DNA from: Seiridium cupressi
Lineage: Eukaryota > Ascomycota > Sordariomycetes > Amphisphaeriales > Sporocadaceae
Assembly (NCBI GenBank): GCA_036674765.1
Contig: JARVKI010000105.1
Span: forward strand, 80,820-144,819
DNA length: 64,000 nucleotides
Direction of reading: 5' to 3'
Positions 22,415 through 33,857 of the stretch are shown piece by piece. Position 1 is the stretch's first letter, and each line of letters begins with the position of its first letter. The position numbers and the translations under genes are program-made. The notes under the pieces were generated by a model, which saw nothing but the letters and a program-made list of their open reading frames with translations, was not told the DNA's origin and did no database searches.

Positions 22415-22980
22415 CTAAAGCCAGCGGCATTCATCAGGCTCCATTCGCTTGCCCCAGTCGAAATTCTTCTCATCTTTGATCTCCATGGCCCATTTGCCTC
22501 TCCAATTCGGATTTTCCTCATCATCACCGGAGCCAGCCACGAACATAAATGCATCTTTCCACTCACCCTCCTCGAGCTGCCTCATCTGCCTCCCACGCTT
22601 GTAGTCATGCCAGATTTTGGTGAGCCAGCCAAAGGGGCCGCGATAATGGTGGCTGGTTGCGATCAAGGTTGTTGGTGCTATCTGCCCGTTCTATACACTT
22701 GATGATGATTGGCCTTCCTTCGTAGACTGAGAGGAACGTCGAATGTGCTCACTGAAGTCGACCATGCGAAGTTGAAGATTACCTTGAGAACTGTCTTCTT
22801 GTGGGATCACGTTCGCAGCCTGTTGTGGATGAATGACATCCCACAGCTCGTAGCGCCAGCCGCGTTGTCCAACATGATTCCTATCTGGTTGCATCTTGAT
22901 ACCGTTTCCATATACGTTTATACCTCGAATATTCAAGACACGTATTGTAGTTTCCGTTCAGAGAAGCGCCCTCACTTCAT
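22415..22980 (-). pseudogene. Unrecognised protein gene with a premature TAG
   Basis: On the minus strand one frame runs from about 22957 (after a TGA) to 22415 with a single TAG at 22691-22693. Both halves look strongly coding: the first with GWRYELWDVIHPQ and VDFSEHIRRSSQ, the second with HHYRGPFGWLTKIWHDYKRG, WKDAFMFVAGSGDDEENPNW and RGKWAMEIKDEKNFDWGKRM. The second half is rich in Trp and charged residues and ends at a normal stop. Same frame and no splice signals near the TAG point to a nonsense mutation (CAG to TAG would fit). The upstream TGA and lack of an ATG suggest the 5' end is also damaged. I do not recognise the family. Confidence 0.6.
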
Positions 22981-23319
22981 TTGACTTTGACATATATTTC
23001 TCTGGTACCTTCTCAGGGCTAGCGAAGTCGCTCAGTTCACTGATCTCCTTAGTGGGGCTGAGTCGATATTGAAAAGTCAACCTGGTCGTCTCAACAGGGA
23101 ATAGTGATAGGAGCAATTTTGGAGGTCAAAAGAAGGCTAGATGTGAGGGTTCGAAGTGCGAGAGTGTCGAAGTAAGTTGACGAAAGTGATGAAGGAGACT
23201 GAGACCTATATTCGTTGGCGAAAGCAGCGCGACGTCACTAATGGGACGTAGGACCTGACTTACAACACACCTCAATGTAGACGTGGCAGATATTCAGGAG
23301 GGGAGCACTTAATATTCAT
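22981..23319. other. Intergenic, no supported gene
   Basis: No open frame. Purine-rich on the plus strand around 23095-23220. Confidence 0.4.
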
Positions 23320-23789
23320 TATAAGGACGGGTAATCTACGAATTAATATAAAACCCCGGGATTCGCATACCCCTCTAATTTATATAGTTAATCTTCAACT
23401 TTTAAAACATTAAAAATAAAAAAGAATATAAGTTTAATTAAAACTTATTTATAAATAAAGATAAAAATAAAAATATATAGTTTTAATGATACGATAAGTG
23501 AGGGGGACCCTACAGGTCCCAGTCACATGAGATAGATAGAGCTTGGGCCAGCTGCCACGGTAGCCAGCCCCCACTAGATAGATCCAGCAGCTCCTCCTCC
23601 TGAGCTGGGAATCCATCTTATTTCACCACACTTCACCCCCCCCCCCCCCCCCACCTCTATGTGACCATACCATTTAACTAATAAAGAATTAATAAAATAA
23701 TATTTAATTTAAAGCGATAAATAAATCTAAAACTTTAAATTAATGGTAATGGTGATTTATATGACCTTAAAGGTTTATAGAAATAAGCA
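23320..23789. repeat. A+T-rich flanks around a GC-rich core with a 17-C run
   Basis: Two A+T-rich stretches (about 23330-23495 and 23665-23785) enclose a normal-composition core. The core begins with the short palindrome GGGACC...GGTCCC (about 23504-23520). GTCACATGAG at about 23521 is matched by CTCTATGTGAC at about 23655-23665 as an imperfect inverted repeat, and 17 consecutive C residues occupy 23636-23652. This could be a small non-autonomous element with degraded surroundings. No coding frame is present. Confidence 0.4.
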
Positions 23790-26042
23790 TTACTGATTTT
23801 GCTCGTCGCCTTCTGCAGCACCGGCTGGGTGTTGTGGACGGGCGCTGGTCATGGGGATAGCCACCTCGCTGTCCAAGTCTTTCAAGCTCTCGGCTTCACT
23901 CATAAACTTCTTTCGCAATCTTCGCTGGTGCCACCAAGCAAGCGCGGCCACCAAGCCTAATATTCCTCCAGCCAGGGCACCGGTGGTCTTCCAGACCCCA
24001 GCATTAGGAACACTCTGTGGGGTGACATAACTCATACCAACGGTCGCACCATCGGCATCTGGGTGTATCCAATATCTGGTTGGCATCTACTCCAAGATCA
24101 GCAAAGGTCTCGTCAAGTGAAAAAGAGAAAGAAGCCGAGCTCTTACCTTGCATAAACAGTTCCGATACACACCAATAATTTGCATGATGGTACCTCCGAT
24201 GGCGGCAAAAACGGCCAGTCCGCCGAAAACTCCCTGGAGGACACGACACGCACGGAGCATCCATGATGACGGGTTATTACGGCTCACGCTCACGTTCCAA
24301 CTCCAGAGCATCATCTGAAACACTTGAGTTACGTAGTACACAAGATGCGTCAAGCTCCGGCATCCGAGACCTGCCACGGGTGTCATGTAGGAAGTAGCGA
24401 AGGCGAGCGCACATGGAGCTCCGAGCAATACCAGCAGGATGCTTGCCCAGATGCCGACACGCATACCAAGTCCAAGTCTGAAGGCCTCTTGGAAATCTAC
24501 GAGCTTGATGTGATGGTTACTGTCGTCGCGTTCCTTTGCGAAAGCCTCGATGGTCTTGTCTATCCAGAGCAGTTTGTTCGGTCCCCGTTTCCACAGCGAT
24601 ATTGGTTCAAAGCTTGAGTCATACGCATGTTCTAGAATATCAATCTGCTTCATCCAGCGTACAGATTTCGCCCAGATACTAGCCGGCACTTTGTTGTTGG
24701 CTGTACTCCGCCGCCTCCTGGTGGGAGCCTTGCCGATCAGTCCCTGCAGTGCGCTCGGGTTGTTGGACGCAAGCATGGCAGATGATATGACAGCCACGTG
24801 TGATATTGTCATCCACCACATTCCAAATGCCAAGGCGTGGGCTGTATCGCTATCTCCAAGCCGGGATTCGGCTTCGACGATATTGTAAACGAAACTTCCA
24901 ATAAAGAAGACGACGGGCGCGCCAACGGCGCCACCAAAGCTACGAATATGGTCAGAAATGTCGTTCAAGCTCTTATTGGGTCACAAAAACCTTGACTGCG
25001 CATTTAGCAGTGCCTTCAGTTTCAACTCTGGCTCCACTCTCGATAGTAATGATGCAGTGTTATCAAGCGTCTCTGGCGCTATGCTACGGGATGTTGATGA
25101 GCTTGAAGTCGATAGCAGTGTGTTATCTGGTGTCGATTGGACTCCTCCCGAGGCTGAGGCTTCTCGAACGCTTTCGATACCGACAGGAGGCCGTTTGGGC
25201 GGGCGTGTGACCAACCCATCGGTGACACCCATAATATGCGACCATATTTCATCATTCGAAGTAATCCTCATACCTGGCAACGTGGGTGTTCTATTCGGAG
25301 GTCTGGGTTCCAGCTTCACATTCCCTACAACCGCAGTCAAAAGCAGCCTTGCCTTCGTCACAGGTGGAATCCTTGGCTGTTGGTAGTGCTTCCTAGGTCG
25401 CAAGAAGTCGAGGATCATTCCGTCCAAAATGTATTCATAAACCGCGCTTAGAAGCATGGGGCCAGCAAACGCAAAGCAGATGGATAGCCACAGAATGGTA
25501 TCGCAAAATACGATCGTGAATGCGATGGTAAACTTGACAGGATATGCAAAGAATGCAGCGATATCATCAGGCTCGGACTCAAAGATCCATTGTGGAAGCG
25601 AAACTTTCCAGCTGCGAGGAATGCTCAGGCAGAAAGCCAGGCATGGGAGAATGAACTGCACAAGAGGACCGATCCACTGTTGCAGGAAGTTCCAGTGCGA
25701 AATCTCCCAGCCGGAGCAGTTGTCTTCACACCATCGATATGGAACGACGATTCGTAGCGCAGATCCATTGTTAGTGCAGAGGGAACCATAGCCCGCCGCT
25801 TCCTGCACCTGTGGAATTGTGGCGTTTCCATCAAAGTAACTAGTCTCTTGAAAGTCGAGATGCCCGTCGCTTGTAATCTGCAAAGACTTATTGACGGCTA
25901 GCAAACATCCATAGGTAAAATTAAGGCCTCCCAAGTATGGGGATCTGTCAGACTGAGGTCTCTCAAGCCATACAAGCTCAGGTATGGCCTGGAGAAGACT
26001 GCTATAGGTTGCGGCTGCGGGAATAGATATAGCGGATGTCAT
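23790..26042 (-). CDS. Fungal multipass membrane protein, unknown function
   Basis: Minus-strand exons 24991-26042, 24147-24939 and 23790-24086 sum to 2142 nt, 713 aa. Introns 24940-24990 (branch TTCTGACC, acceptor CGTAG) and 24087-24146 (GTAAGA, GAGTAG) are clean. An extracellular N-terminal region of about 125 residues with four cysteines and N-glycosylation sequons (CLLAVNKSL, CTNNGSAL, WCEDNCSGW) precedes about eight hydrophobic spans, including WIGPLVQFILPCLAFCLSIP, FTIAFTIVFCDTILWLSICF, GAPVVFFIGSFVYNIV, MRVGIWASILLVLLGAPCAL and TTGALAGGILGLVAALAWW. A long Ser/Thr/Pro-rich cytoplasmic loop lies between spans 3 and 4. This is a common but uncharacterised fungal integral-membrane type. 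It is the only intact gene between 19.7 and 31 kb. Confidence 0.86.
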
Positions 26043-26706
26043 TTTCGTGCTAGCGGAGAATCCGCGACGACTCTATAGATGCGGTTTGTAGTAGCGAACT
26101 GTTTTTGCTTCCCAGTAATGCAATTACGAAGTTGGGTCTAACATTATAAGCAGCAGATTGGGATTCGGGCACAGTACCCATGATAAGCGTAGGAGAATCG
26201 GTAGCGTTAGCGGGTTTCCCAGGTTATATGTGTAGATTGCGACCAGGGCCCCTGTCAAATGGTCAGCCTCAGCTGCTGCAAAACGAGCACGTCATTCTCA
26301 CACATGATGACTGCGGCAGATCCCAAACGAGGAATATGAGCTGAGACTGGAATCATCTTGTTGCGGCGTGATGGGATGCCTAGATTCCAACAGCTTCCCG
26401 CGTACCAATAGGCGTTTTTATAGGGCGGCCGCTTCAAAAGGAAGCTGACTTCACTGAAACTTTACCCCAAACCCCCAAATGGTTCTCAGCTTTATTCCAG
26501 TCAGCGTAGACTGAAATAGCCGGTCATTTCCGTCTTCACATTTCTCGCTGATTGTTTTGGAATCTTCATGCACCTCGCGTATGACGAATGCAGCGATGAC
26601 ACTCGTTGCCCACGGGTCAGCGCGACGCCGCCAAGGATTAAATATCGAAATCGATCAAATAAAATAGCCTGAGTCTCAAAGAGGAAGTAGTTTACTCTAT
26701 TGGAAG
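26043..26706. other. Intergenic, no supported gene
   Basis: Between the end of the decayed regulator and the start of the membrane protein on the same strand. Short open frames on the minus strand (26255-26437, 26501-26710) show no domain. Confidence 0.45.
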
Positions 26707-28527
26707 TCATAGTATGAGAGACTCAAGATGTGTCCCCTCCCGCGTGCAGAACGTATACTTAATATCCAACCTGGGCGCAGACTGGCCACTGACGACATGT
26801 ACCCAAGAGATACCCTCGATCCTCTGCCACGCAGCGATTTGTTCCATGCTCTGGATCATTTTACCCTCCTCAGACCCGCCCTCTTCAATTTCAATTACCC
26901 GCTCAACCACCCTGGCAGCTAATGTGCTGTCCCAAACCGCCTCTCGTATCGGTTGTCGTCGCAAGGTAGTCAAGACCTCACGGCGGACCACGGGATGCCG
27001 GCATTTGACCCCGATTATGTAAAGGACGGGGACAATCCCAATCTCTGGCGTAAAAATAGGCATCAAAAATGAGCCTGAATACCGCTCGTGTGCCGCCGCT
27101 ACGTCGCCCGCCAAGGCCACGCATTGCTGGAATTGGGGCAGGAAATTGCCATTCCATTTCCCTGTCAGGTCCGTAACTACTAAGCAAAGTCCAGACGATG
27201 AGATGGTGTAGTCGGAGCAGCAATGTGCACCGATCAGATTCGGTATTTGTCTCGTAGAAGCGGGCTTGTTGCAGCATGTTTTTGAAGAGACTCGACCACG
27301 TTCCCAACTCCCCAAGAACGGTATCCCTAAGTGGTCAAGGTGACGGCGGCGTATTAACCGTCGGGGAGTTTTGCTGCGCCCCGTTGCGCAGTCCCATTAC
27401 CCGGGCGACGAGGATTTTCAGGTGGTCGGCGGCTTGTTCGAGGGACCCAAAGGCCCCGTCAGAGGGTGGAAGCTGGGATATATGTACCCCTTGAACATTT
27501 GCAGGAGTCCAATCGACCAGAAACGCTAAGGCTTGCATGTCGAGACGGTGAATCTGTCTCGTGACGTGGCCGACAAGCGTGCGAACGCCTGAAGGTTTGG
27601 AATCGTCATACGTATTGTTGTTGTTTGGTATAGCCTTGTCGATGTTGCGTGCGAGTTCCACGCCTCCGCGTAAATGCTTCATTGCTTGTACGTAGTTACC
27701 CGCTAGATGATCGAAGCAGGTGAAGAGATAGCAGGCCAAAAGGGTGATGGCTGTCATTTCGGTGCTGCCACTAATTCCTTAGCCCAGAAGAAGTTGGATG
27801 GCCCGGTTATAGTGAAGCAGGGCAGCCTTATTAGGTATCCGCTCTTTTGAGGATTGCTGTTGGTGCCCTAAGTCGCTGGAATAACGATCCAGGTGGTTTC
27901 GGTGGATCAATACCAGAGCAATGGCGGCATGCCGCACTGATGGCACTGTCTGGCAGAAGAACATAAGGATCCTTCGTCATGATTCGCAGCGGTAATATTC
28001 ATTCATATGCTTGACCGAAACATGCTCAAAGAAAGCTACGGCCTCTGTCTCCGTTGACGTAGTCACTGGTAAGATCACAAAGGGTCCGAAATCCGGCACA
28101 TTGAGGCCATGGCATCTCGCGTGCCATTGATCTAGCTGATACAAGCTGATCGTGGTGGAAGGTTGATAACTGCTGTCGCTCTCTGCCCTGATTAGCCCCT
28201 CGTTGGAATGATGACTTGATCTAATCTCGGGGATGCAAGTGAGGGGCATTTCACTATAGCCGTCACAGGTACGCCCTGTGGATTGGCATTTCAAGCATGA
28301 AGGTTGAGCTAGATCGCACTTTACGCGTCTTATCCCAAGAAGTGCATCAAGGTTGAGTGTCAGCCTTTTGAGTCTTCGAAAACAATTGATCTCAACGCAG
28401 CCATAAATAGAGTGAAGACTCAGTTGCAAGTCTTACAGCCTAGTCTTGACTTTGGAGCCCACTTGCGAGGCTTTTTTCTCCAGGACTGATTGGCCGTCTT
28501 GACGTTCCTGGTCTTGATCTCGTCCAT
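26707..28527 (-). pseudogene. Zn2Cys6 transcription factor with several lesions
   Basis: From ATG 28527 the first exon ends in SRLGCKTC, the first two zinc ligands; the rest of the binuclear cluster (IRRVKCDLAQPSCLKCQSTG, then RTCDGY) lies after a gap of about 100 nt at 28330-28435. Neither end of that gap has a valid splice site: the expected donor reads CTGAGT and the acceptor TTGG. Downstream the fungal-specific regulator domain continues in one frame across TGA (27977-27979) and TAA (27779-27781), with segments FFEHVSVKHMNEYY, PSVRHAAIALVLIHRNHLDR and TAITLLACYLFTCFDH. It then shifts frame near 27320-27340 into the C-terminal part (RREVLTTLRRQPIREAVWDS, RVVERVIEIEEGG, AWQRIEGISWVHVV), ending at 26707. 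DNA-binding regulator by family, but clearly inactive if the sequence is right. Confidence 0.85.
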
Positions 28528-29232
28528 TATATTGATATCAGCTGGCCAAAGGCACCGTTTCAAGTAGAAGACAATCCCAGGGTCACTATGACCCAAAAGC
28601 CGCCAGCTGAGTGCGGCAATAGCTTCGAGAAGCAAAGTATGCCAGGTACTGATTGAATTGCACGAGGATCGTCTATTTGTCTGTTCGCATGGCAGTGGGG
28701 AATTCGTCTACCATGGACACTGTTGTAATGGGGTAAGACGGACGCCACCAAAAAAGGGTAGCCTAGAGAAAGACCGGAGCAGCTCAGATGAACCAATCGG
28801 GATGAATGCTGATAGACACTAGCTTGTATCATGATCGACCTTGAGTGGCTCGTTCGTACAAGCGGGACGGGTGGCCTAGATGATGCTAGTCTAATGCGTG
28901 AAGCCACAGAAGGATCTGACCCTAACTAGATATTGATCGGCTAATTTATACAAACGGGGCGTGGTGGTGAGACAATGGATATTGATTGGCTGGTTCGTAC
29001 AAGCTGAGCGCCATGAGAGTATGCGCAACGCCTAAATATTAGTTGAACCGGAACGGCATGGCTCCCTAAGGGGCTGCGCAATGGGATCCGGCAGACTCGA
29101 TTGACAAGTCTCATGGTAAATTCAAGTGGTATAAGTAGTTCTTGATATTGCAGTTGTGCCGGCTGTAATCCTGAGTATCGCCATTCTTTTGCACGCAACA
29201 TAACAGAGCGTTCGACGGAAAACCTCCTGTGA
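28528..29232. other. Intergenic with three degenerate direct repeats
   Basis: Three copies of a unit related to GAYATTGATYGGCTNRTTYR followed by TACAARCGGGGCG start near 28832, 28928 and 28978. Spacing is uneven (about 96 and 50 bp), and the copies differ at several positions. In one frame they would read like DIDWLVRTS, but stops follow, so I see no protein. Otherwise no gene. Confidence 0.4.
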
Positions 29233-31330
29233 ATGACAATGAAACGACTCGTGAATGCGCTCATCCTTTTCACGAGCTTGGGATTGGGATGCAAAGCCGA
29301 TAGCCGGGATGATCCGGGCATGGTCTATGGATTCGGCAATGTGGGTTTTGGAACTTGCGGAATCACTTCCTCTGGGGTTTCAAGCTTTCTGATTAGCCAT
29401 ATAGATTGAGCCATCGGATAACCTCACGTGGACATCATGTTTCGATGACTTTACATGCGCCAGACTCGAAGTTCCTTTGGATTATTCAAACGAAAGTATT
29501 GGAACGACGTCAATCGCCTTTATAAAACTGGCTGGCAAGAATGCCACCGCCAAGTCTCCGAGTATTGTACTCATCCCTGGTAAGACATCGATGAGATTAC
29601 CCATAAGAAGTTACCTAAAAGTCCGTATGACTAGACTGACCCTTCGTCAGGCGGTCCAGGTGGTTCTGGCGTCGACCTCCTCCTCACATACCGGGCTATT
29701 GCAGGACAAATCTTCGGAGAGCAGTACAACTTCGTCTCCTTTGACCCTCGCGGTGTGAACAATAGCGGCCCGAGCCTCGACTGCTTCTCGGGAAACGCAG
29801 ACGCAAGATTGGCCTTCAGTCGACTACACAGGACAGGCGCCACCAACACTGCATCAACCTCGCTTGAGGAACAGTACTATTCAAGCTCTATCTACGGAGA
29901 GTGGTGCAACGATGCTGTCAAGAACGAGCACCTCATGGATATTATGTGACTACACCAGCTGTTGCCCATGATCTGCTCACGTTTACAGAGGCCGAGGCCG
30001 AGTGATCCGGTCAGTCACCATCAGATGCCAAGTTGTGGTCTTACGGCATTAGTTACGGCACCGTCGTCGGCACCACTTTCGCCTCCATGTTTCCGGACCG
30101 AGTTGGGAGGATGATACTGGATGGTGTTTTGAATGCAGAGCAATATTATGAGAACGACTGGAAGGACACCGTCGATCAAATGGATGAGACCATGGAGAAA
30201 TTCGCGACCTTCTGCCATTCCGCAGGTCCTGAAACGTGTTCCTTTTGGGGACCCACACCAGCTGACATCATGGCCAGACTGGACGGCATCATCCACCAGC
30301 TTCAGGACCATCCGGTTCCGCTAAGCGGAGTACAGAGTCGAGACCTGCCGACAATGGTCACCTATTCAGACCTGAAGGCCCTTTTTATCAACACTATTTA
30401 CGAACCACTATCGACCTTCCCAGTCGCGGCCGACATCCTCCACCAACTCGAGGGTGGGAATGTGTCTGCTCTTGCAGGCATGTTTGATGGACTGGGCGAT
30501 ACGTCTGACGCCCGTCTCGTTATTCAGTGCGCCGATTCGTATCGGAGAAACACGTTGACTACTATTGAAGAGTTCAAGAGTTATGCCGAGTACACAACAT
30601 CAAAAAGCAGGTACATCGGTGATATCTACCCCATCTTCATCGAAAGTATCTTGTGTAGGTCATTCCGACCGCAATTGCCTAATAGTATGGTGGTTCAAGA
30701 TACCTAGACAACCCTTTCTCTCTCTCTCCTCACAATGTTGAACTTCATCTTCGGAAAAGGTGAGCGAAAACATGCGTTCAGCGCGGAGTCTAACCAATTT
30801 CATCTCAAGCAGATCCCATAAGTGGACTAGAAAGGCCTACGTCATTCCCGATCCTGTTTGCGAGTAATACCGTCGACCCCTTAACGCCTCTAACCTCGTA
30901 TGTGTCGGCCCACCTGTCTTGCCGTCCCGTGACTTACTAATGGACTTTACCTCTCCGCAGGGCGCGCAAGATGTATTCTCGATTTCCCGGATCCGTACTT
31001 CTATTGCAAGAAGCCGTTGGTGTAAGTTTTCATCAGATCTCAATTACGCAACCTTCTCAAAAATTAGTCAAGCTGACTCGTGAGGTTCCTTCTTGAATGA
31101 AGCATACTTTTATCAGTCAAAGGGCATCAGACTGTTACTTTGGATATGTGAAGTCATATCTTCAAGGCATAGTTCCACCATCTAACATTACATGCCCGCA
31201 GCAGTACATACCTTTCATAGATGGTCCTATTTGCAGATTCGAAGCCGTATGGCTTATCCTTTGTGGAGAAGCTTGCGCTGTAATCTTTGTTGGGATACTT
31301 CCTAATGTGCCCTGCCTTTTTATTATATAA
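29233..31330 (+). pseudogene. Secreted tripeptidyl-aminopeptidase-like S33 hydrolase, broken
   Basis: Alpha/beta-hydrolase that in intact form trims peptides outside the cell. ATG 29233 begins a signal peptide (MTMKRLVNALILFTSLGLGC). After an intron ending near 29408 the mature part reads WTSCFDDFTCARLEVPLDYS, then IVLIPG joined through a GTAAGA...CAG intron (29580-29650) to GGPGGSGVD, the oxyanion loop. FVSFDPRGVNNSGPSLDCF follows. The frame shifts by one base near 29935 and a TGA sits at 30003-30005, just before the nucleophile elbow GISYG. Coding resumes through QCADSYRRN, and the TAP C-terminal domain is found in pieces: FPILFASNTVDPLTPL, ARKMYSRFPGSVLLLQEAVG, and SDCYFGYVKSYLQGIVPP near 31130, separated by introns with normal GTATGT and GTAAGT donors. 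The lesions leave no continuous protein, so I call it a recently lost gene. Confidence 0.85.
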
Positions 31331-31487
31331 GCGTATTATAAGGATTTAAATTTAATTTTATAATATGGACTATGTTCGTCCTGTCATTATATGAGCTTTA
31401 TTGATAATGGCGTAGTAAATATAACGGTAGCAATTAATACCCATCTACCTAGACTGCACGGGAATCATTGTCAGTTAACCTACAGCC
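31331..31487. other. Short A+T-rich spacer
   Basis: A/T-rich stretch (about 31320-31440) similar in look to the other islands, between the hydrolase relic and the aminomutase relic. Confidence 0.35.
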
Positions 31488-31751
31488 CTAAACATCCTTG
31501 AATGGGTCGTCGTCCTCATCAGTACCATCGATCAACGAAACACTATCAATCCAGCCCACCTGTCGCCCCGGCCCTCCCGTCTTTCCAAAGTCTACTGTGT
31601 TCCGAGGCTCCGCCATTCCACCTTCCATGCAAGCTGCTTGGGCGCTTGGGGGAGTGGACTTGAGGTCAGTTGGTCTAGCTCGAATACCCGTGCCTTGTTT
31701 GTCCTTCGGTTTGTCCGACTTGTTAGAGAGCTTGTGTTTAGGGAAGGACAT
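31488..31751 (-). CDS. Small hydrophilic open frame, possible C-terminal gene fragment
   Basis: ATG at 31751 opens an 87-codon frame with strongly hydrophilic, charged composition (KHKLSNKSDKPKDKQGTG, then GWIDSVSLIDGTDEDDDPF) and a normal stop. It has no signal peptide or membrane span. The composition is more protein-like than random frames nearby, and the Lys-rich start against the Asp-rich end is distinctive, but I know no family and there is no neighbouring exon to support it. Confidence 0.3.
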   Translation of the reverse strand: MSFPKHKLSNKSDKPKDKQGTGIRARPTDLKSTPPSAQAACMEGGMAEPRNTVDFGKTGGPGRQVGWIDSVSLIDGTDEDDDPFKDV

Positions 31752-31865
31752 TGCAAGATCGTATCCTGCCTATTTAACGTCAGTCTCCTGAGCCATGTCA
31801 AGCTCATAATCTGTTTCTGCTTACTTGCTCACTGTCTCTCACTGACCTTGCAACTCTGGCGTCCC

Positions 31866-32900
31866 CTCTCAACATCGACCACCCCATGGCCGTTCTAGAC
31901 CCCATGCAAGAAAACAAGTACTCCCCCGTACCAGGACTGATACATCGGTACCCGGATCGAGCTCTCTTCTTTGGTCAGTTTTGTACCCCGATCGTAGATT
32001 AGACGAGTCTCAATCAGCTAACTAGCTCTTGATATGTAGCTACATCAATCTGTCCAGTATATTGCAGATATTGCTTTCGATCATACACAGTAGGAGCAGG
32101 GACAGACACCATCAAGAAGCAACGATTTCTCCCGCTGATTAAGAACCGGGAACCGCCATTTGAATACATTGAGAAAACGCCTAGTCTGGATGATATCGTC
32201 GTCTCCGGAGGCGACAAATATTTATTAGACAGCCCTCAAATCAGACATATAGGCGAGAGACTGCTCGGGATACCACACCCGCCGATTTCGATTTGCCAGC
32301 AAGGGCCTCTCGGTTTCTCCCAGCCGTTTGCTTGATCCCGATGATGACTGGGTTGACACCATCATTGAGCTCGAACACAGGGCACGTAAACTAGGCAAGC
32401 ATGTCTGTATTCATACACATTTCAATAGTGTGAATGAAATCAGCTGGGTGACCCGTCGCGGAGCACAGCGGCTATATGGGGCGGGAGTCACAGTAAGGAA
32501 TCAATCAGTTCTGCTCAACGGGGTCAACAACAGCCCCGAGGCCATGTGTGCGCTGGTCCATGAACTGGGGAATATGAACGTCCAACCGGTAAGCCACACT
32601 GACATCTATAAATAATACCATTTGAGCATGGCTCGCCTAATACTACGATAGTATTACATGTACCAGGGCGACGTAGTGCCTGGCGCTGAAGATCTGCGGT
32701 CTCCTATGCAGCACAGCCTCGACCTTGAGAGAGCAGTGCGTGGGCAAATTGCAGGTTTTCTGGTGCCCAGTTTCATCCTGGACCTCCCTGCGGAGGGAGG
32801 TAAGCGACTGACTCGGGGCGTGGTCAGTTACGATCGTCACATTGGACTTTCCAAGCTCACTGCGCCAGGGCTCAAGGGCGAGCCTGTCGAGTACGAGTAA
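31866..32900 (+). pseudogene. kamA: Lysine 2,3-aminomutase-like radical-SAM gene, copy 1 (5'-truncated, frameshifted)
   Basis: KamA converts L-lysine to beta-lysine using SAM, a [4Fe-4S] cluster and PLP. Segments in order: SPVPGLIHRYPDRALFF, a 66-bp intron (31974-32039, GTCAGT to TGTAG), the intact cluster motif CPVYCRYC with FRSYTVGAGTD, and LDDIVVSGGD. A one-base frame change near 32275 follows, then FRFASKGLSVSPSRLLDPDD, HTHFNSVNEISWVTRRGAQR and VTVRNQSVLLNGVN. A second intron (32589-32651) leads to YYMYQGDVVPGAEDLRSP and a C-terminus ending EYE at 32900. The PLP-lysine loop, normally GGGGK, reads PAEGGK. The roughly 150 N-terminal residues present in copy 2 are absent upstream. Truncation plus frameshift argue for a pseudogene; the frameshift alone could be a sequence error. 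Compare copy 2 at 57997-59823. Confidence 0.85.
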
Positions 32901-33857
32901 TGGGACCCACTCTGGTCGCTGTCTAAGGAGGGATAAGCCGAAGTCTTGGAACCATGCAGGATTGATAGCTTGGTCACAATTAAACCTTAGTTCTGCTTGC
33001 GATCTAGAAGCATGCTAACCTAGGTACGTACCTAGTCAATTTGTGCCGGCAATTTCAATTGACCCACCCACCAAGTTACCATTGGGCCCCAAATCTGCTT
33101 GGTGTGATTTGGTAAGGCGGCCGTGATTGGGTCCAAAATCTCCGCTGCTCTGATTTCGGGAAGGCCTTGGCGGGTGATTTTATATGCCGGTTTCTATACA
33201 ATCCTCTTTCGGGAGTATAAGTCTGTGATATCGCACGAGAACAAACGCGCGTTTCTCCGCTGACAGAGTCCCCCTTTCATATGGACTCTCGATTCCAATC
33301 AGCGGTGGTGCCACGACAACGTGGCTTATATCTTGGCGGCCAAGCCTTCCTGCCAAGTGCAAATTTCGCCCGAGAAGCTTGGCCGCTGGAGTAAAGCTCA
33401 TTCCAAGCAATGGGAGCGTGGCTGCCAAGGGCGATTTCATTTCAACCATCGCTACCTCGTTGGTCTGGTCGCACTAGAAACATGTCATGGTCGCGTAGGT
33501 GACACCTGGTCGTCATTGCCGTGCAATGGCCCCCGTCAGTGATTGATTATCTGTTTGTCCACGGAGGCCTCTTTCCCACTTCCGCCCTGTTGCTCCTGGC
33601 GGTTTTTCCACATCACCATCACCCAGCCTACTGGTTACCGACATATTTTGTGGGGTCTGACGACCATCAAAATACACACCGTTCAGCTTACCTAAATATC
33701 CATTCCACGACGCCCAAACTTTGCATATTAGGAACGCAACCAACAACTGGCAGCTGCACGTCATATTTTACCTACTTCTTGGAAGAAAAGCAATATTCTG
33801 CCGGAGAGGTCGTGCGCTTTTTTCGAATTATCGTGTGCCTTGCAGCTCTGGCCCCTG
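32901..33857. other. Intergenic and promoter of the calcium ATPase
   Basis: No supported gene. The plus-strand frame at 33521-33910 overlaps the true first exon of the ATPase in another frame and is a shadow. Confidence 0.5.
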
